Assembly (NCBI RefSeq): GCF_000018325.1
Contig: NC_009922.1
Span: 1,178,001 to 1,242,000 of the forward strand
From: Alkaliphilus oremlandii OhILAs
GTDB taxonomy: Bacteria; Bacillota; Clostridia; Peptostreptococcales; Natronincolaceae
Reading direction: 5' to 3'
DNA: 64,000 nucleotides
The position numbers and the translations under genes were made by a program. Shown here in pieces: positions 8,695-18,101 of this stretch. The notes beneath the pieces are model-generated. The model had not been told where the DNA came from. It worked only from the letters and a program-made list of their open reading frames with translations, and made no database searches. Numbering within the stretch: the stretch's first letter is position 1; each line of letters opens with the position of its first letter.

Positions 8695-8726
8695 ATTATA
8701 AGGCCTGTATCTAGGTACAGAGTCAA
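8695..8726 (-). promoter_or_regulatory. MerR-type promoter with 19-20 bp spacer upstream of merR
   Basis: On the minus strand TTGACT (8721-8726) is separated by 19 bases from TTATAA, or 20 from TATAAT. The spacer holds the near-perfect dyad CTGTACCTAGATACAG. An over-long spacer with a centred dyad is the hallmark of MerR-activated promoters. Confidence 0.75.
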
Positions 8727-8761
8727 GGCTTTTTTGATTTTATTATATTTAAAATGATTAT

Positions 8762-9574
8762 CTACCATTTCCCACCTGACATGCGGGCAAATCTTCTAGC
8801 TCCAAAATACCCCATTATAAGTGAACTTATGATTATTCCTAAGATACTATATGCTAAATGCATATGAGGGATTTGTGGTGTTAAAACTGCTCTTAATGCT
8901 TCATTAACATATAATAAAGGGTTTATTAAAACTAGCTTTTGAATAATTGGAGTTGCACTTAATGAATTCCAAGAGAAGAATATAGCTCCTGTGAAAACCA
9001 AAGGCATTAAGAAGCCTGGAAACATAGCGGCAATTTGATTAGGTTTAATAATAGTTCCAACCAAAAGGCCAAGAGTTGCTGAACAAATAGCAGCAAGTAC
9101 CAATATTGGAATAAGCGTTAGAATACCTTGAGCATTTATTGTTATATCTAGAGAGCTGGCCATAAATAGCAAGGATACTGGTAATACTATCAAACCGCCT
9201 ATCCATGATTCTAAAATTCCTACAAACATCTTTGCAAAAGCTACAACTCGTACATTAACAGGTGCCTGTAAACGATCTTCTATTTCTCTGGACATATTAA
9301 AATCCATAGTTAGAGGAACTGCCGTACCATGAATTCCTGTAACAAGTATGCTCATGCCTACCATACCTGGAAACATCTGGTTAGGGAAATTTGGTCCTAC
9401 AATTCCTACTCTAGGCAAAATATAACCATAAAGAAGAATCAGCACAAAAGGTAACATGGCTACACGGAAAACAAACTCCCATTTATTCCTTGCCTGAACT
9501 ACTAAGTCACGTTTGACCATAGTTTTAAATGCTATAAAATCCAAATTGTTATTTACTTTATCTGTTTTCATCAT
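8762..9574 (-). CDS. ABC-2 type exporter permease
   Basis: A 270-residue integral membrane subunit of an ABC-2 exporter with about six hydrophobic segments. The cytoplasmic SREIEDRLQAPVNVRVVAFAK stretch is typical of DrrB/NodJ-type permeases that export hydrophobic drugs, lipids or polysaccharides. It overlaps the ATPase gene by 17 bases. No cargo is evident. Position beside merR and shared MerR-type promoters suggest induction by metal or cationic stress. Confidence 0.87.
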   Translation of the reverse strand: MMKTDKVNNNLDFIAFKTMVKRDLVVQARNKWEFVFRVAMLPFVLILLYGYILPRVGIVGPNFPNQMFPGMVGMSILVTGIHGTAVPLTMDFNMSREIEDRLQAPVNVRVVAFAKMFVGILESWIGGLIVLPVSLLFMASSLDITINAQGILTLIPILVLAAICSATLGLLVGTIIKPNQIAAMFPGFLMPLVFTGAIFFSWNSLSATPIIQKLVLINPLLYVNEALRAVLTPQIPHMHLAYSILGIIISSLIMGYFGARRFARMSGGKW

Positions 9575-10529
9575 GATTTATGCTCCCCTTTCCAGTTAAA
9601 TGTATGAATACATCATCAAGCGTACTTGCGCTTAAACTTATATTTTGTAAAGGTGTATCTAATTTATTTACCCATTCTAAAATCTGGTTGAAATCAGGCT
9701 TATTATCCTTCATATATAGAAGTAGTACACCATTTTTAATGGTAGCATTTGTTACTTCAGGTAAGGTCTTAGCTTGCCTAGCAAATATAGGATCAAGATT
9801 GGCTAATTTTATGGAAATAATATTATTGCTAGGAATTAGTGTTTTTAATTCTTCAACTGTTCCTAGAGCTTTTAACTCTCCTTTATCAACAATAGCAATT
9901 CGATCACATAGCTGCTCTGGCTCTTCCATATAATGAGTTGTAAGAAATATTGTGGTTCCAGCTTTATTTAAGGTTAGTATTTGTTCCCATAATATAGATC
10001 TATAACTAGGATCTAGGCCAGTTGTTGGTTCATCTAAAAATAATATAGCAGGGTTATGCATGATAGCACGAGCTATTTTTAAACGTTGTGCCATTCCTCC
10101 TGAATAACTTTTGACATAATCATTTTGCCTTTCGGTAAGTCCAAACTTATGAAGGTACTCATCGGCTCTTTCATTTGCTGTTTTATCATCTATTCCAAAA
10201 TATTTAGCATGATAGATTAGGTTTTCTCTTGCAGTTAGTCCCTTATCTAAATTATTGTGTTGAGCAACTACACCTATTTTTCTACGTGCTAGAGCAGGAT
10301 TTTCTAAAGTTGATTGATCATCAATAAAGATCTTACCCGATGTAGGTTCTAACTGAGTGGTCACCATGCTAATTGTAGTACTTTTACCAGCTCCATTCGG
10401 TCCTAGAAAACCAAAAATTTCTCCTCGTTGTACCTCAAAGCTAATGCTACGGACTGCTTCTACTTTCCGATCTTTTGACACTTGAAATACCTTGTGTAAG
10501 TTTTCTACTCTAAGAATTATATCTGACAT
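9558..10529 (-). CDS. ABC exporter ATPase (DrrA-like)
   Basis: A 323-residue nucleotide-binding subunit. Walker A GPNGAGKST begins near residue 43, the signature reads YSGGMAQRLKIA, and Walker B ILFLDEPTTGLDP follows, with an H-loop in TTHYMEE. The extra C-terminal domain ending DDVFIHLTGKG is typical of DrrA/CcmA-like drug exporter ATPases. Co-transcribed with the permease from a MerR-type promoter at 10587-10618. Confidence 0.93.
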   Translation of the reverse strand: MSDIILRVENLHKVFQVSKDRKVEAVRSISFEVQRGEIFGFLGPNGAGKSTTISMVTTQLEPTSGKIFIDDQSTLENPALARRKIGVVAQHNNLDKGLTARENLIYHAKYFGIDDKTANERADEYLHKFGLTERQNDYVKSYSGGMAQRLKIARAIMHNPAILFLDEPTTGLDPSYRSILWEQILTLNKAGTTIFLTTHYMEEPEQLCDRIAIVDKGELKALGTVEELKTLIPSNNIISIKLANLDPIFARQAKTLPEVTNATIKNGVLLLYMKDNKPDFNQILEWVNKLDTPLQNISLSASTLDDVFIHLTGKGSINHDENR

Positions 10530-10586
10530 TACATTAATCTCCTTTCATTTGGTTTATTGCAAACCTTATTTTTAGCTTATATTACC

Positions 10587-10618
10587 ATTGTAAAGTATGT
10601 ACCTAAGTACAGTGTCAA
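10587..10618 (-). promoter_or_regulatory. MerR-type promoter of the ABC exporter operon
   Basis: Minus strand TTGACA (10613-10618), 19-base spacer, then TTACAA (or TACAAT at 20). The spacer contains CTGTACTTAGGTAC, closely matching the dyad in the merR promoter at 8695-8726. The match between the two sites ties the exporter to the MerR regulator. Confidence 0.72.
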
Positions 10619-10876
10619 GGGGTAAAATACCTTTTATGATAATTTGCACGATATATTTTTACTTAATGTATTCTATATTTAATTTAGTATAATACTCTTA
10701 TATTTTTACGATAAATGTTCAATATTCAGCAATATTTCGCTGCATCAATGTTAGGAACTATCTTTCTTAAACGATATACTGCAACAATGGATAAGAAATA
10801 AATATATATCATTGAAATATTAGCAATATATTTATTTCTTAATTTTTTTTATAGTGTATATAGCAGAACATTTTAT

Positions 10877-12270
10877 AAGGAAGTTTTCCGAGACTGGAAC
10901 AGTCTGTAGTTACTATAAAGATAGGCTCAGAGGCTACAGTTTGTGGGAAGGAGCGGTGGAGAAAGTAGAATATATAGATTAAAGTACAGAAATAATTACT
11001 ACCACAAACAAAAGACCCGAAAGAACAATCTGACCTATGAATGGAGTAAAAAATATGTAAACAGAGATCTGGTTACATATTTTTTTATGGAATGAACTAG
11101 GAAGTTTGTTGACCCTAGAGGAGGGGCTACAGCGTCCCACCCTAACAAAGACTCCAGAGGAATACAAAGGCAAAGACCCTAAAGTGGTCACTTATGGACG
11201 TATGGGAATAACGTGGCCATGACCCTATAGAAAATGACCTAAAAGCATGACCCTAGGAAAAGACCCTAAAGAAGCAACCTATAGACGTAGGTAATAGCGT
11301 TGCATGACCTGTAAGTTAAAAACTACAGAGAACTACTATAATAAAGACCCAATAGATAGACCCCGTAATGCATGTGGGCAACTATCTCTAAAGATAGACT
11401 TAATAAGTTGTCCATCATGCACACCCCCTGAAGCTGTACCCTAATTAGTAGGAGCAGTAGTAGTAAACTTTGTGGGTATGTGGGCAGCCTCTATGAGAAC
11501 TACTGTAAATAGCTGTCCATATATCCACAATGCATAGGGGATGCCTGGCATCCCTACCGATTGGACCATAGAGATTGGACCATAGAGATTGACAGTAAAC
11601 TTAAAGACCCCAGAGATATACCCGAACCTTTCCCAACTATTCACTAAATGTCGATTTCAGGAAAGGGAACCGGTAGTTGCTCACGTGCAAAGACGAACCC
11701 CATAGGAGCAACTATTTCTGAAATTATGTACATTTAGGGAAAGTGGAGTAGTGGTAGTTTGCTTAGAAGATGGGCCCAAAATGAGAAACTACCTCTACGG
11801 AGCGTTAGTTGGGAAAGGGCCCCAGAGACGGACTAATTTAGCCTCTCGGTCTGCCACCATAGAGATAGACCCTAAGGGGCAGTCGGAGAGGCATTACCCG
11901 AAAGATAGACCTAGTGACTGGAATAATCTTTTTAAGCTCTATAGGATCGCTTTCATAGAAAAAGTTTATGGAAGGAACGGCAGCAATTGACCCAAGAGAG
12001 CAATCTTTTAAAGTACCAGCTTCGGAGGTTAACTATTACAGGTACTTTAAAAGTTTGCTGACCCTGATTAATTCCCTAAAGATAGACTTAGCGAGTGGAA
12101 CAGTCTGTAGCGTCCTACTTATATAACACATTTTATTTATTATATAAATAGTGGCTTTTATGGACGTATGGCAATAACAAGACACGATCCATCTACTAGA
12201 AGTATACTATCTTTTAAATAATTAGCTACAATCTGTGGAAGGAGCGGTAGTAAGGATATTGAAGTCAGCG
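10877..12270 (+). repeat. Left copy of a large non-coding inverted element bracketing the arsenic island
   Basis: No convincing gene lies between 10530 and 12664; all frames are stop-rich. The stretch is GC-richer than its neighbours and is built from short degenerate units: a recurring GACCCTANAG core, a CAGTCTGTG-GAAGGAGCGG box (10938, 12229), and hairpins such as AGACTGgaaCAGTCT (10891), the ATATGTAA.../...TTACATAT stem (11053-11089) and GGGATGCCTGGCATCCC (11539-11555). The same sequence occurs in reverse complement at 45000-46800, with both outer ends starting at the TTTTCCGAGACTG box. One block, 11191-11221, matches 46454-46484 over 31 bases without mismatch. Confidence 0.8.
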
Positions 12271-12409
12271 AACTAAAGCGGTTGAATGCAGGTATTACTG
12301 TGAATACAGCAAGATTCCCGGTACCCATCAGACAATATTTGATTGTCCTAATGGTGAAGTTCTTATTAGAATTACTATAGAGGCAGTGGACTGTCTAAGG
12401 ATATTTTAA
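12263..12409 (+). pseudogene. Possible gene remnant at the inner edge of the left element
   Basis: An open stretch of 48 codons without a start (ends KIPGTHQTIFDCPNG...AVDCLRIF) looks protein-like, unlike the neighbouring repeats, but I recognise no family. A TGA stands immediately before it. Could be the tail of a lost gene or chance. Confidence 0.25.
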
Positions 12410-12664
12410 ATATAAAAAATAGGGATATATAATAAAAAGAAATATATAATATTAAATTTTCTATAAGAGAAAGTGTTAAAATAAATGGAGAGAAACAGGT
12501 TAAATGATTGCAATTAGAAGTATAGTTGGATTGTAAGAAGTGATTTAAACCACAATCAAATTAAGTGTTTTTATGATATCCATAATATCTTGAATCACAA
12601 GGTGTTTCAGAAGCATTAAAGTAGCATATAGATATAACAAAATTAATAAGTGGGGTGCTTTATT

Positions 12665-13222
12665 GTGAGGTACTGTGTAGATTGTATTTGGGAGAAATTC
12701 AACGTACCACTTAAAAGATTTATAATGAAGCGAGTAGAAAATGAAGAAGATGCTGATGATATTTTACAGGAGGTTTTTATCAAAATTCATAATAACGTAG
12801 GAGGTTTAATGGACCATAGCAAAATTCATGTTTGGATATATAGTATAACCCGGAACACTATCATTGACCACTATAGGAAAAATAATAAAAAATATGAGAT
12901 TTTGGAGCTACCAGAAGATATAGAAAGTTTTACAGAAAAAGAATCATCTTATAATCTTGAGATAGCACATTGTCTAAAAAATATGGTTAATACATTACCT
13001 GATATATATAAGCAAGCTATTATTCTAACGGAATTTAAAAATATGACACAAAAAGAGCTAAGTGAGAAGATGGGTATATCTTTACCAGGGGCAAAGTCAA
13101 GAGTTCAGCGTGGAAGAAAAAAATTAAAAGAAATGCTACTAGACTGCTGCTGTTTGGAAATGGATCGTAGAGGAAATATTGTTGACTACAAACATAAGAG
13201 TGATGAATGCAAATACTGTTAA
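12665..13222 (+). CDS. sigZ: RNA polymerase sigma factor, SigZ-like
   Basis: A 185-residue ECF-type sigma factor. Region 2 includes EEDADDILQEVFIKIH and WIYSITRNTIIDHYR; region 4 includes MTQKELSEKMGISLPGAKSRVQRGRKKLKEML, a standard helix-turn-helix. The C terminus is cysteine-rich (DCCC, CKYC), a feature of SigZ proteins that could sense thiols or metal(loid). The start is the GTG at 12665 behind a GGGG-rich ribosome site. It is followed 87 bases later by arsM, so it may control, or be induced with, arsenic methylation. No anti-sigma gene is adjacent. Confidence 0.85.
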   Translation: MRYCVDCIWEKFNVPLKRFIMKRVENEEDADDILQEVFIKIHNNVGGLMDHSKIHVWIYSITRNTIIDHYRKNNKKYEILELPEDIESFTEKESSYNLEIAHCLKNMVNTLPDIYKQAIILTEFKNMTQKELSEKMGISLPGAKSRVQRGRKKLKEMLLDCCCLEMDRRGNIVDYKHKSDECKYC

Positions 13223-13309
13223 AAATGGGTAAAGATCTGCATCCTTTTTTATTTGCATACGTCTTTATATTTGAAAACCTATTTAAATCATATTAGGAGG
13301 AGGATATAC

Positions 13310-14101
13310 ATGGCGAAGAGTAGAGAAGATATCAGAGGGTTTATAAGAAAAAATTATGCCCAGGTAGCAAAAAAAGGAAATGTAGGCGGCTGCTGTAGTG
13401 GTGGATGCAGTTGTAGTGATGCACCAATAGATATTAATGAAACATCTATGAAGCTTGGTTACACAGAAAATGATCTTTCAAATGTGCCAACTGAAGCAAA
13501 TATGGGATTAGGCTGCGGAAATCCTATTGCTATAGCAAATCTTAAAGAAGGGGAAGTAGTCTTAGATCTTGGAAGTGGTGGAGGATTTGATTGTTTTCTT
13601 GCTAGAAGGCAGGTAGGCGAAAGTGGATACGTTATAGGGGTTGATATGACACCTGATATGATCAGCCTTGCAAGAAAAAATGCAGAAAAAAGTGGATATA
13701 CAAATGTAGAATTTAGATTAGGAGAGATTGAACATTTACCTGTACCAGATAGTTCAGTAGATGTTATTATATCCAATTGTGTAATTAATTTATCCCCTGA
13801 CAAGAAGCAGGTGTTTAAAGAAGCTTTTAGAGTTCTTAAAGCAGGTGGTAGATTGTCAACTTCCGACGTTGTTGCAACAGCAGAGTTACCACAAAATATA
13901 AAAGATGATTTAAGTCTAATTGCAAGCTGTATTGGTGGTGCAGAATATGTTGAAGATATTAAAGAAATGATAAAACAGGCAGGGTTTAAAAATATTAAAC
14001 TGACATCTAAGGATAACAGCAGAGATATTGTTAAGGAATGGGCACCAAATAAGAATATTGAAGATTTTATTAGTTCTTATATAATTGAAGCAGTAAAATA
14101 G
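13310..14101 (+). CDS. arsM: Arsenite S-adenosylmethionine methyltransferase
   Basis: A 263-residue class I methyltransferase converting As(III) to methylated arsenicals. The ArsM-type cysteine motif CCSGGCSCSD lies near residue 26, motif I LDLGSGGGFD near 85, VDMTPDM follows, and the conserved SNCVINLSPDK segment contributes another arsenic-binding Cys; IASCIGGA supplies the last. Strong AGGAGGAGG ribosome site. Together with sigZ it forms the first unit inside the left inverted element. Methylated product could leave through ArsP (39575). Confidence 0.93.
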   Translation: MAKSREDIRGFIRKNYAQVAKKGNVGGCCSGGCSCSDAPIDINETSMKLGYTENDLSNVPTEANMGLGCGNPIAIANLKEGEVVLDLGSGGGFDCFLARRQVGESGYVIGVDMTPDMISLARKNAEKSGYTNVEFRLGEIEHLPVPDSSVDVIISNCVINLSPDKKQVFKEAFRVLKAGGRLSTSDVVATAELPQNIKDDLSLIASCIGGAEYVEDIKEMIKQAGFKNIKLTSKDNSRDIVKEWAPNKNIEDFISSYIIEAVK

Positions 14102-14330
14102 CTGAGAATATAAAAGTTACTTTACTGATTTGTATTAGAAAGGTAGTTTTTTATTAAATAAATACTTCTTATAATAAGTATGTTTAATTCTATGATATAG
14201 TGTTTGTAACCAGCAAGAACTATTGAACAATACGTATATAAATATCATTTTGAATAGATTAGTGTTATAACTATTATGATGAATAATATGGTCATACAAC
14301 TTTATATTTATTCAATGAAAGTATAAATAT

Positions 14331-14367
14331 ATCGGAACAAAGCTTATAGCTATGTTTCGATTTTTTT
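14331..14367 (+). terminator. Terminator in the arsM-mobA gap
   Basis: ATCGGAACA / TGTTTCGAT stem (one G-U) with a T7 tract. The 490-base gap between arsM and mobA is otherwise AT-rich with no gene I can support. Confidence 0.65.
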
Positions 14368-14591
14368 ATGAAATAGATTAAGAAGGTTATTAATCTAGTA
14401 TAAAAAATCTAAAAAAGTAAGATCTATATCCAAAATAGATTTAATTCAAAAAAATTGTTTTTAGCGGATTGGATATTATATAAAAGTTATTGTTGATTTA
14501 TTATCAAACAATCAATATAATTGTCTTACGGTGTAGCTGAATTAACAATAAAAAAATAGTAGTTCTACGATAATAAGAGGCAGGTGATACT

Positions 14592-15185
14592 ATGGATGTT
14601 AAAAAAGTAACGGGTTTAGTACTGGCAGGTGGTAACAGTACTAGAATGGGACAAAACAAATCCCTTCTTAAGATAGACTCTAAATCACTAATAGAAATAG
14701 TAGTTGAAAAGCTTAAAAATTTATTTGACGAGATTATTGTAGTGACAAATAATCCTGAAAACTACCCTATGTTGAAAGATATACGATTTGAGAAGGATTG
14801 TATTGAGACACCAGTTAAAAATTCTCTAGTAGGAATATATACTGGCTTGTTGAAATCATCCAATGATCATGTTTTTGTTGTTGCCTGCGATATGCCATTT
14901 TTGAATATGGATTTGGTACAACATATGTTGAGTGAATTAGGCAATGAAGATATACTTGTTCCTTTTCTGGAAGGACATTATGAACCACTCCATGCAATAT
15001 ATAATAAAACATGTTTAGCTAACATAAAACATATGATCGATATAGGAAATTATAAGATTATTAACTTGTACAATGATGTCAAAACAATTTATGTAAATGA
15101 AAAGGAAATAAGAAGTATAGATCCTCAGTTAAAAAGCTTTATGAATATAAATACAAAAGATATTTTTGATAGTTTAGATAAATAA
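14592..15185 (+). CDS. mobA: Molybdenum cofactor guanylyltransferase
   Basis: A 197-residue nucleotidyltransferase that adds GMP to molybdopterin to make the bis-MGD cofactor of DMSO-reductase family enzymes. The signature LVLAGGNSTRMGQNKSLL (about residues 9-26) is the GTP-binding P-loop-like motif, and VVACDMPF carries the Mg-binding Asp. It directly precedes arrA, whose product needs bis-MGD, and complements mobB and moeA further down. ATG 14592 follows GGCAGGTGATACT. Confidence 0.92.
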   Translation: MDVKKVTGLVLAGGNSTRMGQNKSLLKIDSKSLIEIVVEKLKNLFDEIIVVTNNPENYPMLKDIRFEKDCIETPVKNSLVGIYTGLLKSSNDHVFVVACDMPFLNMDLVQHMLSELGNEDILVPFLEGHYEPLHAIYNKTCLANIKHMIDIGNYKIINLYNDVKTIYVNEKEIRSIDPQLKSFMNINTKDIFDSLDK

Positions 15186-15468
15186 TTCTAAAAATAAATA
15201 ATGCTTGTACAACGAATATAGTGATGGTATAATTGCAGTAGTTAATTAAATAACGAAAATTGTTTGTTAGTAATAGGGCTTCAAATTATCAGAATTTATA
15301 CTATTCGATCTGTTCAATTACTCTCTGTATATTAAAAAATTAGCCTATCTAATTAATCTTTAATGTACTGTAAGAGATTTTTTTATACACAACATATCAT
15401 TATGTAGTGATATGTTTATGTGATAATGTATTACTTAAATTTGATACTAAAATGTAAAGCCAAGTTCT

Positions 15469-15485
15469 CCCACTTAAAAAGTGGG
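15469..15485 (+). promoter_or_regulatory. Hairpin in the arrA leader
   Basis: CCCACTT / AAGTGGG seven-base stem with AAA loop, ending 20 bases before the arrA ribosome site. No T tract follows, so it is more likely an operator or an mRNA structure than a terminator. The 333 bases between mobA and arrA show no gene. Confidence 0.45.
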
Positions 15486-15518
15486 TTTAAAATAGTATTA
15501 TCAAAGGAGGCTAGTTTT

Positions 15519-18071
15519 GTGAAATTATCTAGAAGAAGCTTTATACAAGTTTCAGCAGTGGCAAGTGTTACAGCTTTTCTGTTATCAGGCTGTAAAAAAG
15601 ACCCTGAAGTATTAGAAACAACAAAACCAGGTGAAGTTCAACCATTAGTAGAGGGTGAATGGAAACCGAGTGGATGTTTAGGATGTACTTCATGGTGTGC
15701 AAAACAAGTTTATATTGTAGATGGTAGAGCAATCAAAATCAAAGCTAATGATGAGTCTAAAATTCATGGTGGAAATGATTGTCCAAGGGCACATTTAGCA
15801 GTTCAACAGGTTTACGACGCTGATCGTATTAAACAACCAATGAAAAGAACGAATCCAAAGAAGGGTAGAGATGAAGATCCAATGTTTGTACCGATTTCTT
15901 GGGATGAGGCCATGGATACATTAGCAGATAAAATTATGGAACTTAGAACAAATAATGAAACTCATAAGTTTATGTTGCTTCGTGGGCGTTATACGAATAT
16001 AACTGATTTATTCTATAGTAGTATGCCAAAAATTATTGGTTCACCAAATAATATTTCACACAGTTCAATCTGTGCAGAAGCTGAAAAATTTGGCCCTTAC
16101 TATACACAAGGGTATTGGAATTATAGAGATTATGATGTTCAAAATACGAAGTACATGATTTGTTGGGGAGTAGATCCATTATGCTCTAATAGACAAGTAT
16201 CTCACTACCTAAATGTATTTGGAGAATTATTAAAGAAGGGTGTCAAAATAGTAACTATTGATCCTAAATATTCAAGTACTGCTGCAAAGTCACATGTATG
16301 GATGCCAGTAATTCCTGGCCAAGATGGTGCACTTGCAACTGCAATGGCCCATGTAATTCTTGCGGAAGGACTATGGTCTAGAGAATTTGTTGGTGACTTT
16401 ACTGATGGCAATAACGCATTTATTTCAGGGAAAAATGTGAAGGAAGAAACGTTTGAAGAAATTCATACTCATGGCGTAGTTAAGTGGTGGAATTTAGAGT
16501 TAAAAGATAGAACACCTGAATGGGCAGAAGCGATATGTGGTGTTGATGCTGCTACTATCAGAAATGTAGCAATTGAATTTGCAAAGGCAGCCCCATATTC
16601 TATGGTATTTATGGGTGGAGGCTCTAACATGCAGGTAAGGGGTGCTTATAACTCCATGGCTGTGCATGCGCTTAATGGTTTAGTTGGATGTATTGATCAT
16701 GAAGGTGGAGTTTTAACTGGCAGAAGTGCAAAATTAAATAGCTTACCAGGGCCAGACGATTTTATGGATGAAATGGCTAAGACTAACAGTAAAAATAAAA
16801 AGATGGACCAAAGGGGAACTAAGCAGTTCCCAGCACTAAAAGAAGGTAAACCCGGTAGTGGTGTTATTACAAATCGTGTAGCTGACGCAATTTTAGCAGA
16901 AGATCCATATCTTCCAAAAGTAGTGATTGGTTATTTCTGTAACTTTAACTACTCTTGTCCTGGTACTGATCGTTGGGACAAGGCAATGTCTAAAATTGAG
17001 TTTTTTGCTCACTGCGTAACTCATTACTCTGAAATGAGCCACTTTGCAGACCTATTATTACCATCTACACACCATATGTTTGAGCAGATGGCAAGTGCGG
17101 CACAAAAGGCAAATTCCTATACACACCTTTGGATTACGCAAAGATTAATTGAACCAGTATATGATGTTAAAAATCCTGAGTCTGAAGTATTATGGATGCT
17201 TGCTGAAAAATTAGAGCAAAGAGGTTTTAGTAATTTATTAGACTTCTGTAAAACAGTTAAAGATCCAGAAACAGGATCAGAACCAACGAACGGATTAGAA
17301 TTTGAACTATATGCATATAAAACTCTTACTCAATCTATTTGGGATCCAACAAAGTATACAGAGCTTGAGAACCATGGAGATAAATTTAATAGTTGGAATG
17401 AGTTTATTCAAAAAGGAGTATGGAATTCTGATCCATACAAGTTCAAAGGTCTATGGAGTAAAATGAAAACTGAAACTACGAAGTTTGAGTTCTATAGTGA
17501 AACTTTAAAGAAGGCTCTTCAAGAGCATGCTGATAAGCATAATACTGATGTTGACGACATTTTAGCAACTTGTAAATATACTGGAAAAGGTGAACAAGCA
17601 TTTATACCACATTACGAACCACCTTATATGGAAGGAAAGGTTGAGCAATATCCTTTTGCGTACATCGATTCTAAATCACGTCTAGCAAGAGAAGGACGTT
17701 CAGCAAACTGTTCTTGGTTCCAAGAATTTAAAGACGCTGACCCCGGAGATATTAAATGGAGTGACTGTATTAAGATGAATCCAAAGGATGCTATAGAGCT
17801 TGGATTAAAAGATGGAGATAAAGTAAAAGTTACTTCACCTACTGGAGAGATCGTTACAACATTAAAGCTTTGGGAAGGTTTACGTCCTGGAACTGTTCAA
17901 AAGAACTACGGACAAGGTCACTGGGCAATGGGCCATGTAGCAGCAGAAGACTTTGAAAAGAAATTAAGCCGTGGTGGAAACAGTAACGTTATTATTCCAG
18001 CAGACTACGAGCGTCTAAGTGGTGCTACTGCGTACTATGGTAGTTTCAGAGTTAAGATAGAAAGAGCATAA
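15519..18071 (+). CDS. arrA: Respiratory arsenate reductase catalytic subunit
   Basis: An 850-residue molybdopterin oxidoreductase that reduces As(V) to As(III) outside the membrane. The Tat signal SRRSFIQ is at residues 4-10, followed by a hydrophobic run ending LLSGC, a possible lipobox. The cluster ligands are Cys53, 56, 60 and 88, exactly C-X2-C-X3-C-X27-C as in known ArrA. The RGRYT motif is at 155-159 and the likely Mo ligand is Cys185 in SSICAEA. The start is GTG 15519 behind AAAGGAGG; the upstream in-frame extension has no ribosome site. Genes for cofactor, partner subunit, chaperone and export follow. ArrA rather than ArxA is favoured by the RGRYT segment. Confidence 0.95.
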   Translation: MKLSRRSFIQVSAVASVTAFLLSGCKKDPEVLETTKPGEVQPLVEGEWKPSGCLGCTSWCAKQVYIVDGRAIKIKANDESKIHGGNDCPRAHLAVQQVYDADRIKQPMKRTNPKKGRDEDPMFVPISWDEAMDTLADKIMELRTNNETHKFMLLRGRYTNITDLFYSSMPKIIGSPNNISHSSICAEAEKFGPYYTQGYWNYRDYDVQNTKYMICWGVDPLCSNRQVSHYLNVFGELLKKGVKIVTIDPKYSSTAAKSHVWMPVIPGQDGALATAMAHVILAEGLWSREFVGDFTDGNNAFISGKNVKEETFEEIHTHGVVKWWNLELKDRTPEWAEAICGVDAATIRNVAIEFAKAAPYSMVFMGGGSNMQVRGAYNSMAVHALNGLVGCIDHEGGVLTGRSAKLNSLPGPDDFMDEMAKTNSKNKKMDQRGTKQFPALKEGKPGSGVITNRVADAILAEDPYLPKVVIGYFCNFNYSCPGTDRWDKAMSKIEFFAHCVTHYSEMSHFADLLLPSTHHMFEQMASAAQKANSYTHLWITQRLIEPVYDVKNPESEVLWMLAEKLEQRGFSNLLDFCKTVKDPETGSEPTNGLEFELYAYKTLTQSIWDPTKYTELENHGDKFNSWNEFIQKGVWNSDPYKFKGLWSKMKTETTKFEFYSETLKKALQEHADKHNTDVDDILATCKYTGKGEQAFIPHYEPPYMEGKVEQYPFAYIDSKSRLAREGRSANCSWFQEFKDADPGDIKWSDCIKMNPKDAIELGLKDGDKVKVTSPTGEIVTTLKLWEGLRPGTVQKNYGQGHWAMGHVAAEDFEKKLSRGGNSNVIIPADYERLSGATAYYGSFRVKIERA

Positions 18072-18101
18072 TATCAATAGAACGATTTGGAGGTGTTTTA
18101 A

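Noticed and set aside
11751..11990. Open frame of 79 codons inside the left non-coding element
   Set aside because: Starts without a ribosome site, is built from the same degenerate short repeats as the rest of the element, and has no protein-like composition.
10877..12270. Group II intron or insertion sequence
   Set aside because: No reverse transcriptase or transposase frame and no recognised intron domain V or terminal target duplication; the pairing is between distant copies, not within the copy ends.
15420..15518. Longer N terminus for arrA
   Set aside because: It lacks a ribosome site and would bury the twin-arginine signal 37 residues inside; GTG 15519 after AAAGGAGG is better.
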